A stretch of DNA of 64,000 nucleotides from DAMCZI01 sp032095175 (GCA_032095175.1 DAMCZI010000001.1:62001-126000), one strand, 5' to 3'. Counted from the first letter of the stretch, positions 18,033 through 26,897 are shown. Numbers and translations are program-made. The notes: a model not told the origin generated them from the letters alone.

Positions 18033-18149
18033 AGATACGTTGCAAAAATTCTATTACATTTCATCTTTACAAACATCCTAGGGTCGAACCAATGTAGCAG
18101 GGCTGTTTGTAAAGATAAAATGTAAGAATTTTAATGCAACCTATATAGA
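18029..18149. repeat. Hairpin element H3 (copy A of a dispersed family; copy B at 58141)
   Basis: A roughly 120-bp near-palindrome. The inner arms 18063-18075 and 18104-18116 are perfect over 13 bp, and the outer parts pair with small bulges out to the tatag repeats at both ends. The loop is tcctagggtcgaaccaatgt then agcagggc. Its reverse complement aligns along its full length with 58141-58258. The right end runs into the stop codon of the DUF3137 gene. Confidence 0.75.
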
Positions 18150-19055
18150 CGCTACTACAAGCATGTTGTTCTCAAGGCTCATCAAATCAATAAAATTGGT
18201 GATGACCTTAATGTCCTTTAAAACCAATTCTTTTTCTTTCCAAATAGTACGATTTGATAATAGCTTTGCTTCTAGTGAGTCTTTTTTGCTGCTGATGGCC
18301 ACTAACATCTTTTCATCTCTAAAGCATAATCCTATTTTTCCCTGATATTGATTGGAAAGCATGGTGATTGCTTCAATAATTTGTGGAGTAAGAATATAAA
18401 AAGCTGTTTGAGCATCATCACAAAAGACATTAAAATTGTTGTTGAACATCACTGATTCCATGGAAACCTGATGTTCATTTTTGCTATGTGCAAGCTTATT
18501 TTTCAGTGCACTTATAGCTCCTTTGCTGTTTCCTTCAGGGTTAAAGTTTTTACCCATTACCTTAACTGGAGCTACTGTAGGCTTTAAAAAATCAAAAACA
18601 AGGAATCTTCCGGTAAAACATGTGGTTGTAACCTCGTGTGACATGCCACTCTCTCCAACTATATTACTTTTATCTGATATAACTATATCTGCTTGTTTGA
18701 ATTTTACCTTGCCATATTTTGCATCTATCAAGTCATTACTTTCAAATACGTTTTTTAGTTCAACAAGCTCCGAAAATTCAACTTCTTTTGTACTTATACC
18801 TTGATTTGGTTCATAGGAAAGCTCTGAAAATACTTCTGATAAACTTGCTTTTACAATGTTATCCTTAAAGCATTTTTTGTAATCAACAATTTTTTTCATG
18901 ACCACTGTTAAGAATAAAATTCCACCAGCTACACATAGGGCAATGCTAAAAGGAGACGGCCAAAAAGGCGTTGCCAGTACAACAATTGCTATATTAAATA
19001 TCAATAAGAATTTAGTATTTTTTCTTAATTTTTCTAGCTCAGATAGGTTTGTCAA
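18141..19055 (-). CDS. DUF3137 domain membrane protein
   Basis: A 304-residue protein with two adjacent hydrophobic segments (about residues 17-50), then a soluble domain typical of DUF3137: a central FKQADIVISDKS region, then TCFTGRFLVFDFLKP and CDDAQTAFYILTPQIIEAI. DUF3137 genes very often neighbour lemA, as here. The function is not established; an envelope role is inferred from the partner genes. TTG start at 19055 behind GGGGGAG. Its stop codon lies inside the outer arm of hairpin H3, so the hairpin could also serve as its 3' structure. Confidence 0.75.
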   Translation of the reverse strand: MTNLSELEKLRKNTKFLLIFNIAIVVLATPFWPSPFSIALCVAGGILFLTVVMKKIVDYKKCFKDNIVKASLSEVFSELSYEPNQGISTKEVEFSELVELKNVFESNDLIDAKYGKVKFKQADIVISDKSNIVGESGMSHEVTTTCFTGRFLVFDFLKPTVAPVKVMGKNFNPEGNSKGAISALKNKLAHSKNEHQVSMESVMFNNNFNVFCDDAQTAFYILTPQIIEAITMLSNQYQGKIGLCFRDEKMLVAISSKKDSLEAKLLSNRTIWKEKELVLKDIKVITNFIDLMSLENNMLVVASI

Positions 19056-19079
19056 AAAAATCTCCCCCTTTTTTATTTA

Positions 19080-19265
19080 ATCTTGTCAATCACCAAAGGA
19101 TTCATAAAAACATCGGCTGAAATTGTTGCAGGCTCTATTCCATCTTCCCTAAAAACAGTATTGACCGTTTTCTGTTTCAATTTTCAGTTGATAATTTGGC
19201 AGGGATGCTACACTTTGAAATATCCGCCTGTAAGAGTACTTTCAAAATTCGCGTTTAGCCTCAGT
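19080..19265 (-). pseudogene. Frameshifted gene remnant, family unknown
   Basis: On the minus strand three short open segments in different frames read like one protein: FESTLTGGYFKV, then SLPNYQLKIETENGQ, then VNTVFREDGIEPATISADVF and on to the stop just upstream of the DUF3137 gene. Two frame changes and no start codon indicate a decayed reading frame. The evidence is only the protein-like quality of the pieces. Confidence 0.35.
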
Positions 19266-19272
19266 TGACAAA

Positions 19273-19311
19273 AAAACTAACTACCTTATTTATAATATAG
19301 TAGTTAGTTTT
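19273..19311 (-). terminator. Terminator of the MalT-like regulator gene
   Basis: aaaactaactac (19273-19284) pairs with gtagttagtttt (19300-19311) over 12 bp. On the minus strand the stem is followed by a T run (complement of the A run at 19269-19276). It lies 25 bases after the regulator stop. Confidence 0.75.
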
Positions 19312-19335
19312 GTAATAATATTCCCCAGCGGGTAT

Positions 19336-21819
19336 TTATTTAAGTTGAGTGGTTTCAAGTTGTACTCTAGAATGAATATCAAGCTTTTTAAAGATTTTTT
19401 TCAATGTCATTTTCACCGTTTCTGAAGATATGTATAAGAGTGATCCGATTTCCTTGTTTGTCTTTCCTTCTTTGGCAAGAATAGCAATTTCTTTTTCTCT
19501 TGGAGTTAATCCGAAGTCTCTACTTGTCATATGTTTTCTGATTTTTTCTGCACCAATGTTATACTGACAAGATATTGTATGTATTTTATCAATATCTTTA
19601 TTATGCTCTGGGAGCAATACACAATTTAGCAAACTACCTAGCAGATTAGAATTTTCAACAAAGGGCAGATAGATCCCATCTGGCAGCGCAAGTTCCAGTG
19701 CAGTTTTCAGCTGCTCTGACCCTTTCTCTTCTTGATTTATATTTAAATACGCAATAGATAAATATATAAGCTGATAGATTTTTGCTAATAAAAACCCCTG
19801 TTTTTCTGTACGCTCTATTAAAAGTTCAGAAATACCAATCAGCTTAGCATATTGCCCGCTTGCTATTAAATATCCAGCATAAACAATCTGCCCAAAGGGC
19901 ACAGCGGGAATATACAAAAGCCTTTCAAATTCCAATGGTTCCAGCAGCCAGCTTTCAATCCCATCGGTATTGTCAAGCTGAACAAATAGGAATCCTTTTA
20001 TTAATGCCTGAATATATCTGGGGCGTGATCCTCCCCCAGTCAGTGTGCGCTTCTCCATATTTTCAATGATACTTTCGAATAGAGCTATGTCTCCCCGAAG
20101 AATTGAAATCCTGAGCAGGCACATTTCGGCACAAAAGCATATACTACTCTGGGCTTTCATATCTGCAACATACAGCGCTTTGTGGCAGAGTATTTCGGCG
20201 ACCATATCATTGCCAGAAAGTAGTAGTGCTTCAGCTCGCATGACAATCTCTGCACCCATACCATGCCAATTTGCAACCTTGTAGTAGTAAGGCATACATT
20301 CATCTATGCTTTGCAGCTCCTGCTGTAAGGCACCGCTTTCTTTCCAAAAAAGATAAAGAATAGAGGGTGCATCCATTGTCCACCCATCCACGAAGGTTAA
20401 TAGCTTTGACTCACCACCTATCAAGTAATAAGCCTTTTTTTGTTCTTCACTCATAAGCTCAATATTATTAAATTTTGTCAGGGATATAACAAGTGCAAAT
20501 TCACCGGACAGCCACTCAAATTCTCCTGCTTGCAGGTTCTGATTTCCTTTTGTAAGCGTTTGAGTAATAATATCGCAAAGATCATTAAACAGCTCGTATT
20601 TCCCAAGCAAAAACATTTCAAAAGCGAATACAATTAAACTCTTGGGTTGGCTTAGCAGCACTTGTCTGGGACAATTTCTGATTATTTTTGAAACAAACAA
20701 ATCGCTACCCAAGCCCACCCACTCATCCAAATCATTACCCTTGAAAGGTAAGGAAAGCAGCCGCTCAAAATCATTAATCTCATAATAACACTGTGCTGCC
20801 TTATAATTTTGTGAAGCTGCTGCATAAGCAGCTCCAGCCCTAAGATAAATCAATCTTCCGTATTCTGTTGCTTTTTTTTGTTCTAAAAGTTTTATGAGAT
20901 AGTCATGAAGTAAGCTGTGAAAAAAGTAGGAACTAGAGTTGTTATCATAATGAATAAAATCAGTCTGTGCAAGTAAATCCTTAGCATATTCAGGCAATTC
21001 GATAGCATTAAGCATAATCATTGCTTGTCTAAGTGTAAAACGGTTAAAAAGAGAAAGCGAAAGCAAAAAGTCCTGTTCCTCCTCACTCATTCTGCTCCAA
21101 ATTGCAGTTTCTATTAACTCCTCAATACCGACAGCATTTCCAAAGGATCCTTCCAGTTCATAGTTCTTTTTTTGTAGACAAAGCGCCGCTACCCAACCTT
21201 TAGTATTTTCCCAAATACTGTTAAGATCGTCATTCGAAAGGCGAATACCCGATTGTTTGAAAAACAAATATGTATCTTCCTTAGAAAAGGAAAAAAATGA
21301 GCGATCAATCAACAGCTTTTGAGAATTATGCAGTGTATTGGATGAACTTTTCTTTTTAGATGGCTGAGTTATAATTACAATATGAAAATTACTATTAAAT
21401 CCATTAGAAAAGCCATTGCCAAGTGCATCTAAATACTCATTTCTGATTAACTGATAATTATCAATTACCAATAGGGTTTGTTCCTGACAGGAAAGTTTAC
21501 TAATTATCCCTATCATATCGTAAAGATTGTTTTTGCATGGTTCACCTAAGCTTTTTATTTTTAAAACCGTGCTTTCATCAACTGATTTAAGAATATTACA
21601 AATGCTATCCCAAGCCCTATTTGCAGGCTCTCCAAGACATGTGTACCAGTAAACATTCGTTGCTTGAAATGCAGGTGCCATCAGGTATTCCTTAACTGCT
21701 GTTGTTTTGCCAAATCCAGAAGGAGCCTCCACCAGAATCAGGGGGTAGTTCATTATCTGTGCGAGTCGACCTTTTAGCAATTTAGGGAAGCAATAGTCTT
21801 GCCATCGATTTATTAGCAA
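19336..21819 (-). CDS. MalT-like LuxR-family ATPase regulator
   Basis: A one-component regulator of the STAND/MalT type, about 827 residues. Near the N-terminus is Walker A EAPSGFGKTT (about residues 31-40), followed by a Walker-B-like LLVIDNY. A long helical repeat region occupies residues 330-740, and a C-terminal LuxR helix-turn-helix ends the protein (LTPREKEIAILAKEGKTNKE then ISSETVKMTLKKIFKKL). Such proteins bind an inducer through the repeat region and activate transcription in an ATP-dependent way. I prefer TTG 21819 (GAGGTG six bases upstream) over an overlapping GTG at 21828. No target is evident; it is monocistronic and divergent from the downstream genes. Confidence 0.85.
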   Translation of the reverse strand: MLINRWQDYCFPKLLKGRLAQIMNYPLILVEAPSGFGKTTAVKEYLMAPAFQATNVYWYTCLGEPANRAWDSICNILKSVDESTVLKIKSLGEPCKNNLYDMIGIISKLSCQEQTLLVIDNYQLIRNEYLDALGNGFSNGFNSNFHIVIITQPSKKKSSSNTLHNSQKLLIDRSFFSFSKEDTYLFFKQSGIRLSNDDLNSIWENTKGWVAALCLQKKNYELEGSFGNAVGIEELIETAIWSRMSEEEQDFLLSLSLFNRFTLRQAMIMLNAIELPEYAKDLLAQTDFIHYDNNSSSYFFHSLLHDYLIKLLEQKKATEYGRLIYLRAGAAYAAASQNYKAAQCYYEINDFERLLSLPFKGNDLDEWVGLGSDLFVSKIIRNCPRQVLLSQPKSLIVFAFEMFLLGKYELFNDLCDIITQTLTKGNQNLQAGEFEWLSGEFALVISLTKFNNIELMSEEQKKAYYLIGGESKLLTFVDGWTMDAPSILYLFWKESGALQQELQSIDECMPYYYKVANWHGMGAEIVMRAEALLLSGNDMVAEILCHKALYVADMKAQSSICFCAEMCLLRISILRGDIALFESIIENMEKRTLTGGGSRPRYIQALIKGFLFVQLDNTDGIESWLLEPLEFERLLYIPAVPFGQIVYAGYLIASGQYAKLIGISELLIERTEKQGFLLAKIYQLIYLSIAYLNINQEEKGSEQLKTALELALPDGIYLPFVENSNLLGSLLNCVLLPEHNKDIDKIHTISCQYNIGAEKIRKHMTSRDFGLTPREKEIAILAKEGKTNKEIGSLLYISSETVKMTLKKIFKKLDIHSRVQLETTQLK

Positions 21820-21954
21820 ATTATTCACCTCTATCCTTAAATCATTATCCTTATATTGCTTATTTTACCAGTAACTTTAGGTGTTTGCCATATAAGTTAT
21901 AAGTTATTACATAAAAGAGGCTTTACATGAGAAATTTTGCGAGGCCTTTTTCAT

Positions 21955-22152
21955 GTTAGGCTAACAGGGTATTGTCCCATCGTCTCCACTGCTAAGAAGC
22001 CACTTTATCAGATGGGTGTTACTGAATTAAGAACTATCTATGGAAGGTCTATTAAAGTATATAACAAAGAAAGAACTATTTGTGATATATTAGAAATAGA
22101 GATAATATGGATATTGCCATTTTAAATGAATCCATTAAAAGGTATTTAGAAA
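21955..22152 (+). pseudogene. AbiEi-type antitoxin remnant
   Basis: The translation GVTELRTIYGRSIKVYNKER then TICDIL matches the conserved C-terminal core of AbiEi-like proteins (type IV toxin-antitoxin antitoxins with a winged helix). A frameshift near 22100 then gives MDIAILNESIKRYLE, the expected continuation. The N-terminal two thirds are missing and no AbiEii toxin gene is present, so this is a relic. The other bases of 21829-22177 hold only the divergent upstream region of the MalT-like gene and a GGAGG site for the next gene. Confidence 0.6.
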
Positions 22153-22177
22153 TATGGGATATACGGAGGAAATACAG

Positions 22178-23656
22178 ATGATTAATAAGGCTGAATTAAG
22201 TAAAATAATAGATAGATGTGCTGAAGAGTGGGGAGTAGCTGGAGCAGTGGCAGTCTATAAAGATGAAGAATGTTATCATAAGAATTTCTATGGTCTTGCA
22301 GATAGAGAAAAAAACATACCAATAACTGAGAATAGTACATATCTTATGTCTTTTAATAGTAGATTTTTAATGGGATTATGTATAGGAATGTTGATTGATG
22401 AAGGCAAACTAAAGCTTGAAGATAAATTGGACAAGTATATTCCTGAATATACTCATAGTTCTGAAATTACAATCAAGCAACTTTGTTTAAAGCAGAGTGG
22501 AATTCCAGACTTTTTTAATGGTGGAATAATGAAAAAACAACAAACAGATACTGAATATCAAGTTTTAACTGATGAAGATCGTAACCTGGCAGATAGAAAA
22601 CTATTTGTTCACCCATGGACATTTGAAGATGCAATTACTTATGTAGATGGAAAAGAGTTAACTAGTGCACCAGGAACTGAGCCTACTGATGATCTTGATA
22701 ATATGACAGAAACCCTATTTATACGAGAAGTTATTGAAAGAGCTTCAGCAAAAAACTTACCAGACTATGTAAGAAGTAGAATCTTTGCGCCTCTTGGAAT
22801 TAGAGGAGAATATTCCAAAGTCAACACTAAACCCTATGTGGTTTATGGAATGGCTAATTATATGAATGGCCAATATGAAGATGATAAAAAATATACTTTC
22901 TCAATGAATTATGATGAAGCAGAGAAGGTATTAGTTGCGGTGTTGAATAAGAAATTATTGTCAGAAAAAGCGTGGAAAGCAATTACGGCACCGGCTACAT
23001 TTGAACAAAGCATTATATTTAATTCGGTTTCTGGATGGCTTAGTGCAAGAGACTTTGGTTATGGTAATCTAGGATGGAGTAATTATCTTTATTTGGATTG
23101 GGATACAGGAATAGGTCTTATTCATCTAACAAACAGTGAACTTATTGTACGATCTGAAAATGGGAAGCTGAACCAATTTCGTAAAGAGTTTCGTCAAGAG
23201 GCAGCTGCAGCATTTGTATATCCCAATAATCCTAGGTTAGTACCATTTAGTAAAAATAATGTAAGGGATACAATGCAGTTATCAATAAATGATGAACAAC
23301 TAGAATATATGAGCAATGCTAAAGAAGCAATTTGTATAGCATATGCTTACAAACACGAGCTGTTTGTTCTTATGGAAGGCAATCGATCCATTGGCTTAGT
23401 AGCATTTAGCATGGATAGTAAAAACAAAAAATATTACATTGAAAGTGTACTAATAGACAAAAAATATCAGCAACGTGGTTTTGGTAAGATTATGATGATA
23501 AAAGGAATTGAATACTTAAAATCCATTGGATGCACCCATCTAAGTATCGGAGTTAATCGATTTAATGTTGCTGCTCAGAAGTTGTATAAATCAGTAGGAT
23601 TTGAAGAAAAGACTGTGTATGAAGATTTTATTGAGATGGAAACATATTTTGATTAA
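22178..23656 (+). CDS. Class C beta-lactamase-like (degenerate) fused to GNAT acetyltransferase
   Basis: Residues 1 to about 340 have the fold pattern of serine beta-lactamase/penicillin-binding-protein-like esterases (YGLADREKNIPIT, then LDKYIPEYTHSSEITIKQLC with QSGIPDF). The catalytic SxxK appears as S58-F-N-S61, lacking the Lys, and the Tyr-x-Asn region reads DDLDN, so hydrolase activity is doubtful. Residues 350-492 are a GNAT N-acetyltransferase (YIESVLIDKKYQQRGFGKIM, the acetyl-CoA loop QRGFGK; NVAAQKLYKSVGF). The start ATG 22178 is chosen because GGAGG lies upstream; an ATG at 22154 lacks one. The GNAT half looks intact. Confidence 0.75.
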   Translation: MINKAELSKIIDRCAEEWGVAGAVAVYKDEECYHKNFYGLADREKNIPITENSTYLMSFNSRFLMGLCIGMLIDEGKLKLEDKLDKYIPEYTHSSEITIKQLCLKQSGIPDFFNGGIMKKQQTDTEYQVLTDEDRNLADRKLFVHPWTFEDAITYVDGKELTSAPGTEPTDDLDNMTETLFIREVIERASAKNLPDYVRSRIFAPLGIRGEYSKVNTKPYVVYGMANYMNGQYEDDKKYTFSMNYDEAEKVLVAVLNKKLLSEKAWKAITAPATFEQSIIFNSVSGWLSARDFGYGNLGWSNYLYLDWDTGIGLIHLTNSELIVRSENGKLNQFRKEFRQEAAAAFVYPNNPRLVPFSKNNVRDTMQLSINDEQLEYMSNAKEAICIAYAYKHELFVLMEGNRSIGLVAFSMDSKNKKYYIESVLIDKKYQQRGFGKIMMIKGIEYLKSIGCTHLSIGVNRFNVAAQKLYKSVGFEEKTVYEDFIEMETYFD

Positions 23657-23755
23657 AATTTAGAAGTGTTTGGAACTATTTATATTGATGAACATTCTTT
23701 ATATTATATGCAACAGGAGAAATTACCAATGAAAATAAAATAACATAATCACAGG

Positions 23756-24715
23756 ATGAATTTGGATAAGAAGGTGAGTGTTATTAAGATTGATAGGCTA
23801 ATTGGAATTTTAACTATTCTTTTACAAAAGGAAAAAGTAACAGCACCAGAACTTGCCAAGAAATTTGATGTGTCAAGACGTACAATTAACAGAGACATTG
23901 AGGCTTTATGCAAAGCTGGGATTCCACTAGTAACCTTACAAGGTGTTGGTGGTGGAATAAGTATTGTTGAAGGGTATAAGGTAGACAAAACTTTATTTAC
24001 TTCAAAAGAAATGAAGTCTATATTTGCAGGATTAAAAAGTTTAGACAGTGTTTCTGGTGATAATAAGTATAAGCAATTAGTATATAAGATATTTGGCAGA
24101 GATGTAGAAGATGCTGAAGATAATGTATATGATGAAAGTGGACATATATTAATTGATTTAGCATCTCATGACAAAGTGACACTTGCTCTTAAAATAGAAC
24201 TAATAAGAGCGGCAATAGATGAAAGTAAATTAATAAAATTTGATTATTATTGTTATTCGGGAGAAAGTACTAGAGTAATTGAACCATATTTACTAGTTTT
24301 TCAATGGTCAAGCTGGTATGTATGGGGATTTTGTAGGGATAAACAAGATTTTAGATTCTTTAAACTTAACCGTTTATTGAATTTGAGAAATATAGAAGAA
24401 AATTATACAAAAAGAAAAGTACCTTCTATACAAAAGCAAATAAAGCCAGTCTTTGAAAACAATATTCATTTAGTGGCAGAGTTTAATCCTTCAGTAAAGT
24501 GGAGATTAATTGAAGAATATGGGATAGACAGTATTAGTGTACTTGCAGATGGGAAAATACATTTTGAGTTTGATTTTGAAAGTAATGATAATTTATTTGA
24601 GTGGGTATTAAGTTTTGGAGATAGAGTTAAAATAATTAGCCCAGTATCAATTAAAGAAGAATTTATAAAAACAATAGAAAATATTAGAAAAATATATTGG
24701 AAACATGACACATAG
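23756..24715 (+). CDS. WYL-domain transcriptional regulator
   Basis: A 319-residue protein. The N-terminal winged helix (RLIGILTILLQKEKVTAPEL then DVSRRTINRDIEAL, residues 12-50) is followed by a WYL sensor domain (about 140-235; WSSWYVWGFCRD and FRFFKLNRLLNL) and a C-terminal WCX extension. These YafY-like proteins are ligand-responsive regulators, often activated by nucleic acid or small molecules. The ribosome site before ATG 23756 is weak, and GTG 23774 or ATG codons slightly downstream are alternatives. The gene is followed by a terminator. It may control the GNAT fusion upstream or the exporter downstream; nothing in the sequence decides this. Confidence 0.8.
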   Translation: MNLDKKVSVIKIDRLIGILTILLQKEKVTAPELAKKFDVSRRTINRDIEALCKAGIPLVTLQGVGGGISIVEGYKVDKTLFTSKEMKSIFAGLKSLDSVSGDNKYKQLVYKIFGRDVEDAEDNVYDESGHILIDLASHDKVTLALKIELIRAAIDESKLIKFDYYCYSGESTRVIEPYLLVFQWSSWYVWGFCRDKQDFRFFKLNRLLNLRNIEENYTKRKVPSIQKQIKPVFENNIHLVAEFNPSVKWRLIEEYGIDSISVLADGKIHFEFDFESNDNLFEWVLSFGDRVKIISPVSIKEEFIKTIENIRKIYWKHDT

Positions 24716-24731
24716 TTGTCGTGTTTCTTTT
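24701..24731 (+). terminator. Terminator after the WYL regulator
   Basis: aaacatgaca (24701-24710) pairs with tgtcgtgttt (24717-24726) with one G-T pair, followed by ctttt. The stem includes the regulator stop codon. Confidence 0.6.
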
Positions 24732-24926
24732 GCTATACTAGATAAAAAAGAAAAGGAGATTATTAGATATTTTTGTAGCGGTGTATGTAGAGGAACAGCC
24801 TTTAATTCAAGTGGAAACATAAAGTCATCCCACCCTAATTGTCAGGAAAAAAATAATTTATTCCTATCTGTGGGATTTTACAGAGAAGGACATGCTATTG
24901 AATTTGTTAAGAAAGGATGATGCTGA

Positions 24927-26672
24927 ATGGAAAAAGAATACATAATAAAAACAGTGAAGCCACTAATACCCAAATATCTGATTGCTATCTTTTATGGGTT
25001 GTTGCTCAATCTTTTTGTAATTGGGTCAACATTCATATCCAAGCTCCTATTAGATAACGTGTTGCCATCAAAAGATGCATCACTATTGAGGATTTTTATG
25101 TTGGGCTATCTTTCCTTTTATGTATTTAGGAACATAATATCGTTTCTGAAAGAATTTTTATTCTCAAAATATGGATATAAAATTCTTTGTGATATAAGAA
25201 GTGATATATTTTCTTGCATTACCTCAAAGTTTAGGTTTAGTTCCTTTTCATCGGAAAAGCAAGGGTACATTATAACTTTGTTTAGAGATTGGATAACCTC
25301 CATTAGCTGGTTTTTATCTAATATACTTCTGAATACAATCACGGAATGTATTTTACTTCTGATTGGATTAATAGTATTAGCTGTGGTAAATCTAAAGATA
25401 TTTTTTATTACACTTATGACCCTGCCACTATATGGTCTTGTTTACCTTTGTTTTAACTCTAAAATTCGAAAAAACAGAATTAACATGATGGATAAAGATG
25501 TGCAGGTTACCCAAAACCTTAAAGATTCTTTGGATAGCATTAAAGAAATAAGAATACTTAGCACAGAAGATATATTTATAGAAAAGTACAATTTAGCCCA
25601 AAGAGAGTTCAGTGAACATGGGCTAAAATATGTGATTACCACGGCTGCTTACGATAGTCTAGCAAATATCATCAGTATTTTCGGTCATATTGTTGTTTTA
25701 TATTACGGAGGAATAGAGGTTTTTAGTGGCAATATGACTGTAGGGACATTAATTGCATTAAATTCAATAGTGGCTTTATTATATAACCCTATAGAAAAGG
25801 TTGTTAACTTTAATCGATTGTTACAGGTTTTTAAGATTGAATTAGCCAAGCTTACTGAGTTTTTGAGAAATAATATCTCTAAGACTGATGTAAAGGAGAA
25901 TGTTGACTATTTACCTTATGCTAATCATAAAAACGGAAACGTTTTGTTGAAGCTTGATAGAGTATCATTTTCCTATGGAGATTTAAAAATCTTAGAGAAT
26001 ATAAACTTGGAGATAGAAAAAGGATATACATATGCAATTGTCGGTGAGAACGGTTCTGGAAAATCAACATTGATTAATCTAGTAACCGGCTTGCTAATTC
26101 CTAATTGCGGAAATGTGTTTTTTAATGATATTAACATACATCAAGATATATATCAATTTAGGAAACAGGTTGGCTATGTTCCTCAGGATACCTTTTTGCT
26201 AAATGACTCTATCCTAAATAATATCACCTTTGGAAGAAACAATGATTCGAAACGTGATATAGAAGAGTTATTAAGTATATGTGAAGTGGACAGTCTTATG
26301 AAGGCAAATTCATTTGATCTGAACACAATTATTGGAGAAAAGGGCAATAAACTGTCTGGTGGCCAAAAACAGAAAATTGCTTTATGCAGAGCCTTATATA
26401 ATGATCCCAAATTACTTATTATTGATGAAGGCACTTCAAACACTGATTCGGATTCAGAAATGCGAATTCTTGAAAACATCAAAAGAGCGTTTCCAGGCCT
26501 ATCAATAATATTAATATCCCATAGACTATCAACCATTAGTTCAGCGGATAATATTTTTGTATTAAAGAATTCTAGGATTATTGAAAAAGATAACGCGGAT
26601 CAACTATACAATAAGGACTCTGAGTTCTATAAAATGTTTGCTAATCAGTTGCAGCCAGGGCAGATCGCGTGA
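24927..26672 (+). CDS. ABC exporter (permease-ATPase fusion)
   Basis: A 581-residue half-transporter. Membrane domain residues 1-310 has about six hydrophobic segments (IAIFYGLLLNLFVIGSTFI first). The ATPase has Walker A GENGSGKST near 372, signature LSGGQ near 476, Walker B LLIIDEG near 494 and SHRLST. The Walker B acidic residue is followed by Gly (DEG) rather than Pro. A homodimeric exporter is expected; the substrate is unknown. The C-terminus PGQIA appears to come from a recombination joint, since the adjacent frame from 26651 continues as the tail of a different ATPase. The start ATG 24927 has AAAGGATG upstream. Confidence 0.82.
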   Translation: MEKEYIIKTVKPLIPKYLIAIFYGLLLNLFVIGSTFISKLLLDNVLPSKDASLLRIFMLGYLSFYVFRNIISFLKEFLFSKYGYKILCDIRSDIFSCITSKFRFSSFSSEKQGYIITLFRDWITSISWFLSNILLNTITECILLLIGLIVLAVVNLKIFFITLMTLPLYGLVYLCFNSKIRKNRINMMDKDVQVTQNLKDSLDSIKEIRILSTEDIFIEKYNLAQREFSEHGLKYVITTAAYDSLANIISIFGHIVVLYYGGIEVFSGNMTVGTLIALNSIVALLYNPIEKVVNFNRLLQVFKIELAKLTEFLRNNISKTDVKENVDYLPYANHKNGNVLLKLDRVSFSYGDLKILENINLEIEKGYTYAIVGENGSGKSTLINLVTGLLIPNCGNVFFNDINIHQDIYQFRKQVGYVPQDTFLLNDSILNNITFGRNNDSKRDIEELLSICEVDSLMKANSFDLNTIIGEKGNKLSGGQKQKIALCRALYNDPKLLIIDEGTSNTDSDSEMRILENIKRAFPGLSIILISHRLSTISSADNIFVLKNSRIIEKDNADQLYNKDSEFYKMFANQLQPGQIA

Positions 26673-26788
26673 TTTTTTTATCTGATGGAAACATTATTGA
26701 TGAAATTTCACTGGGTAAATATGGAGAAAAATGCTCTTCTGAAAGAGAGAATAAATTGACTCAATGGCTTGAAAAACAAGGATTTTAA
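26651..26788 (+). pseudogene. Remnant: C-terminal tail of a BceA-like ABC ATPase
   Basis: In another frame from the exporter end, ADRVIFLSDGNIIDEISLGK and the following residues to QWLEKQGF read as the conserved tail of peptide-antibiotic (bacitracin-type) ABC ATPases, which usually end in an ADR..FL.DG.I.DE pattern. No start codon exists. The joint lies inside the exporter stop region, so a deletion fused the two genes out of frame. Beyond 26788 another protein-like stretch (NILANFKGRASPPPNKNNN) may be a further relic. Confidence 0.5.
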
Positions 26789-26862
26789 TGCTAATATATT
26801 GGCGAATTTTAAAGGTCGTGCTTCGCCTCCACCAAATAAAAACAATAATTTTAATACAATGC

Positions 26863-26897
26863 AAAGCCCTTGATTTCAGGGGCTTTTGTTGTTTTTT
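26863..26897 (+). terminator. Rho-independent terminator
   Basis: aaagccctt pairs with caggggcttt around a short loop, followed by tgttgtttttt. It ends the exporter/remnant transcript. Confidence 0.7.

Noticed and set aside
18076..18103. gggtcgaacc in hairpin H3 resembles a tRNA T-arm
   Set aside because: No acceptor stem, anticodon arm or CCA-side pairing can be drawn around it; the surrounding sequence is one long hairpin.
17919..18149. Clustered hairpins considered as a CRISPR array
   Set aside because: Units are palindromes of differing sequence and size without regular spacers, and no cas gene is present.
23657..23755. Short protein-like stretch (YIDEHSLYYMQQ) before the WYL gene
   Set aside because: Only about 26 codons without a start or ribosome site; too short to call a remnant.
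24705..24926. 71-codon open frame between the WYL regulator and the ABC exporter
   Set aside because: It starts inside the regulator's end and its terminator hairpin, has no ribosome site, and its composition does not look like a conserved protein.
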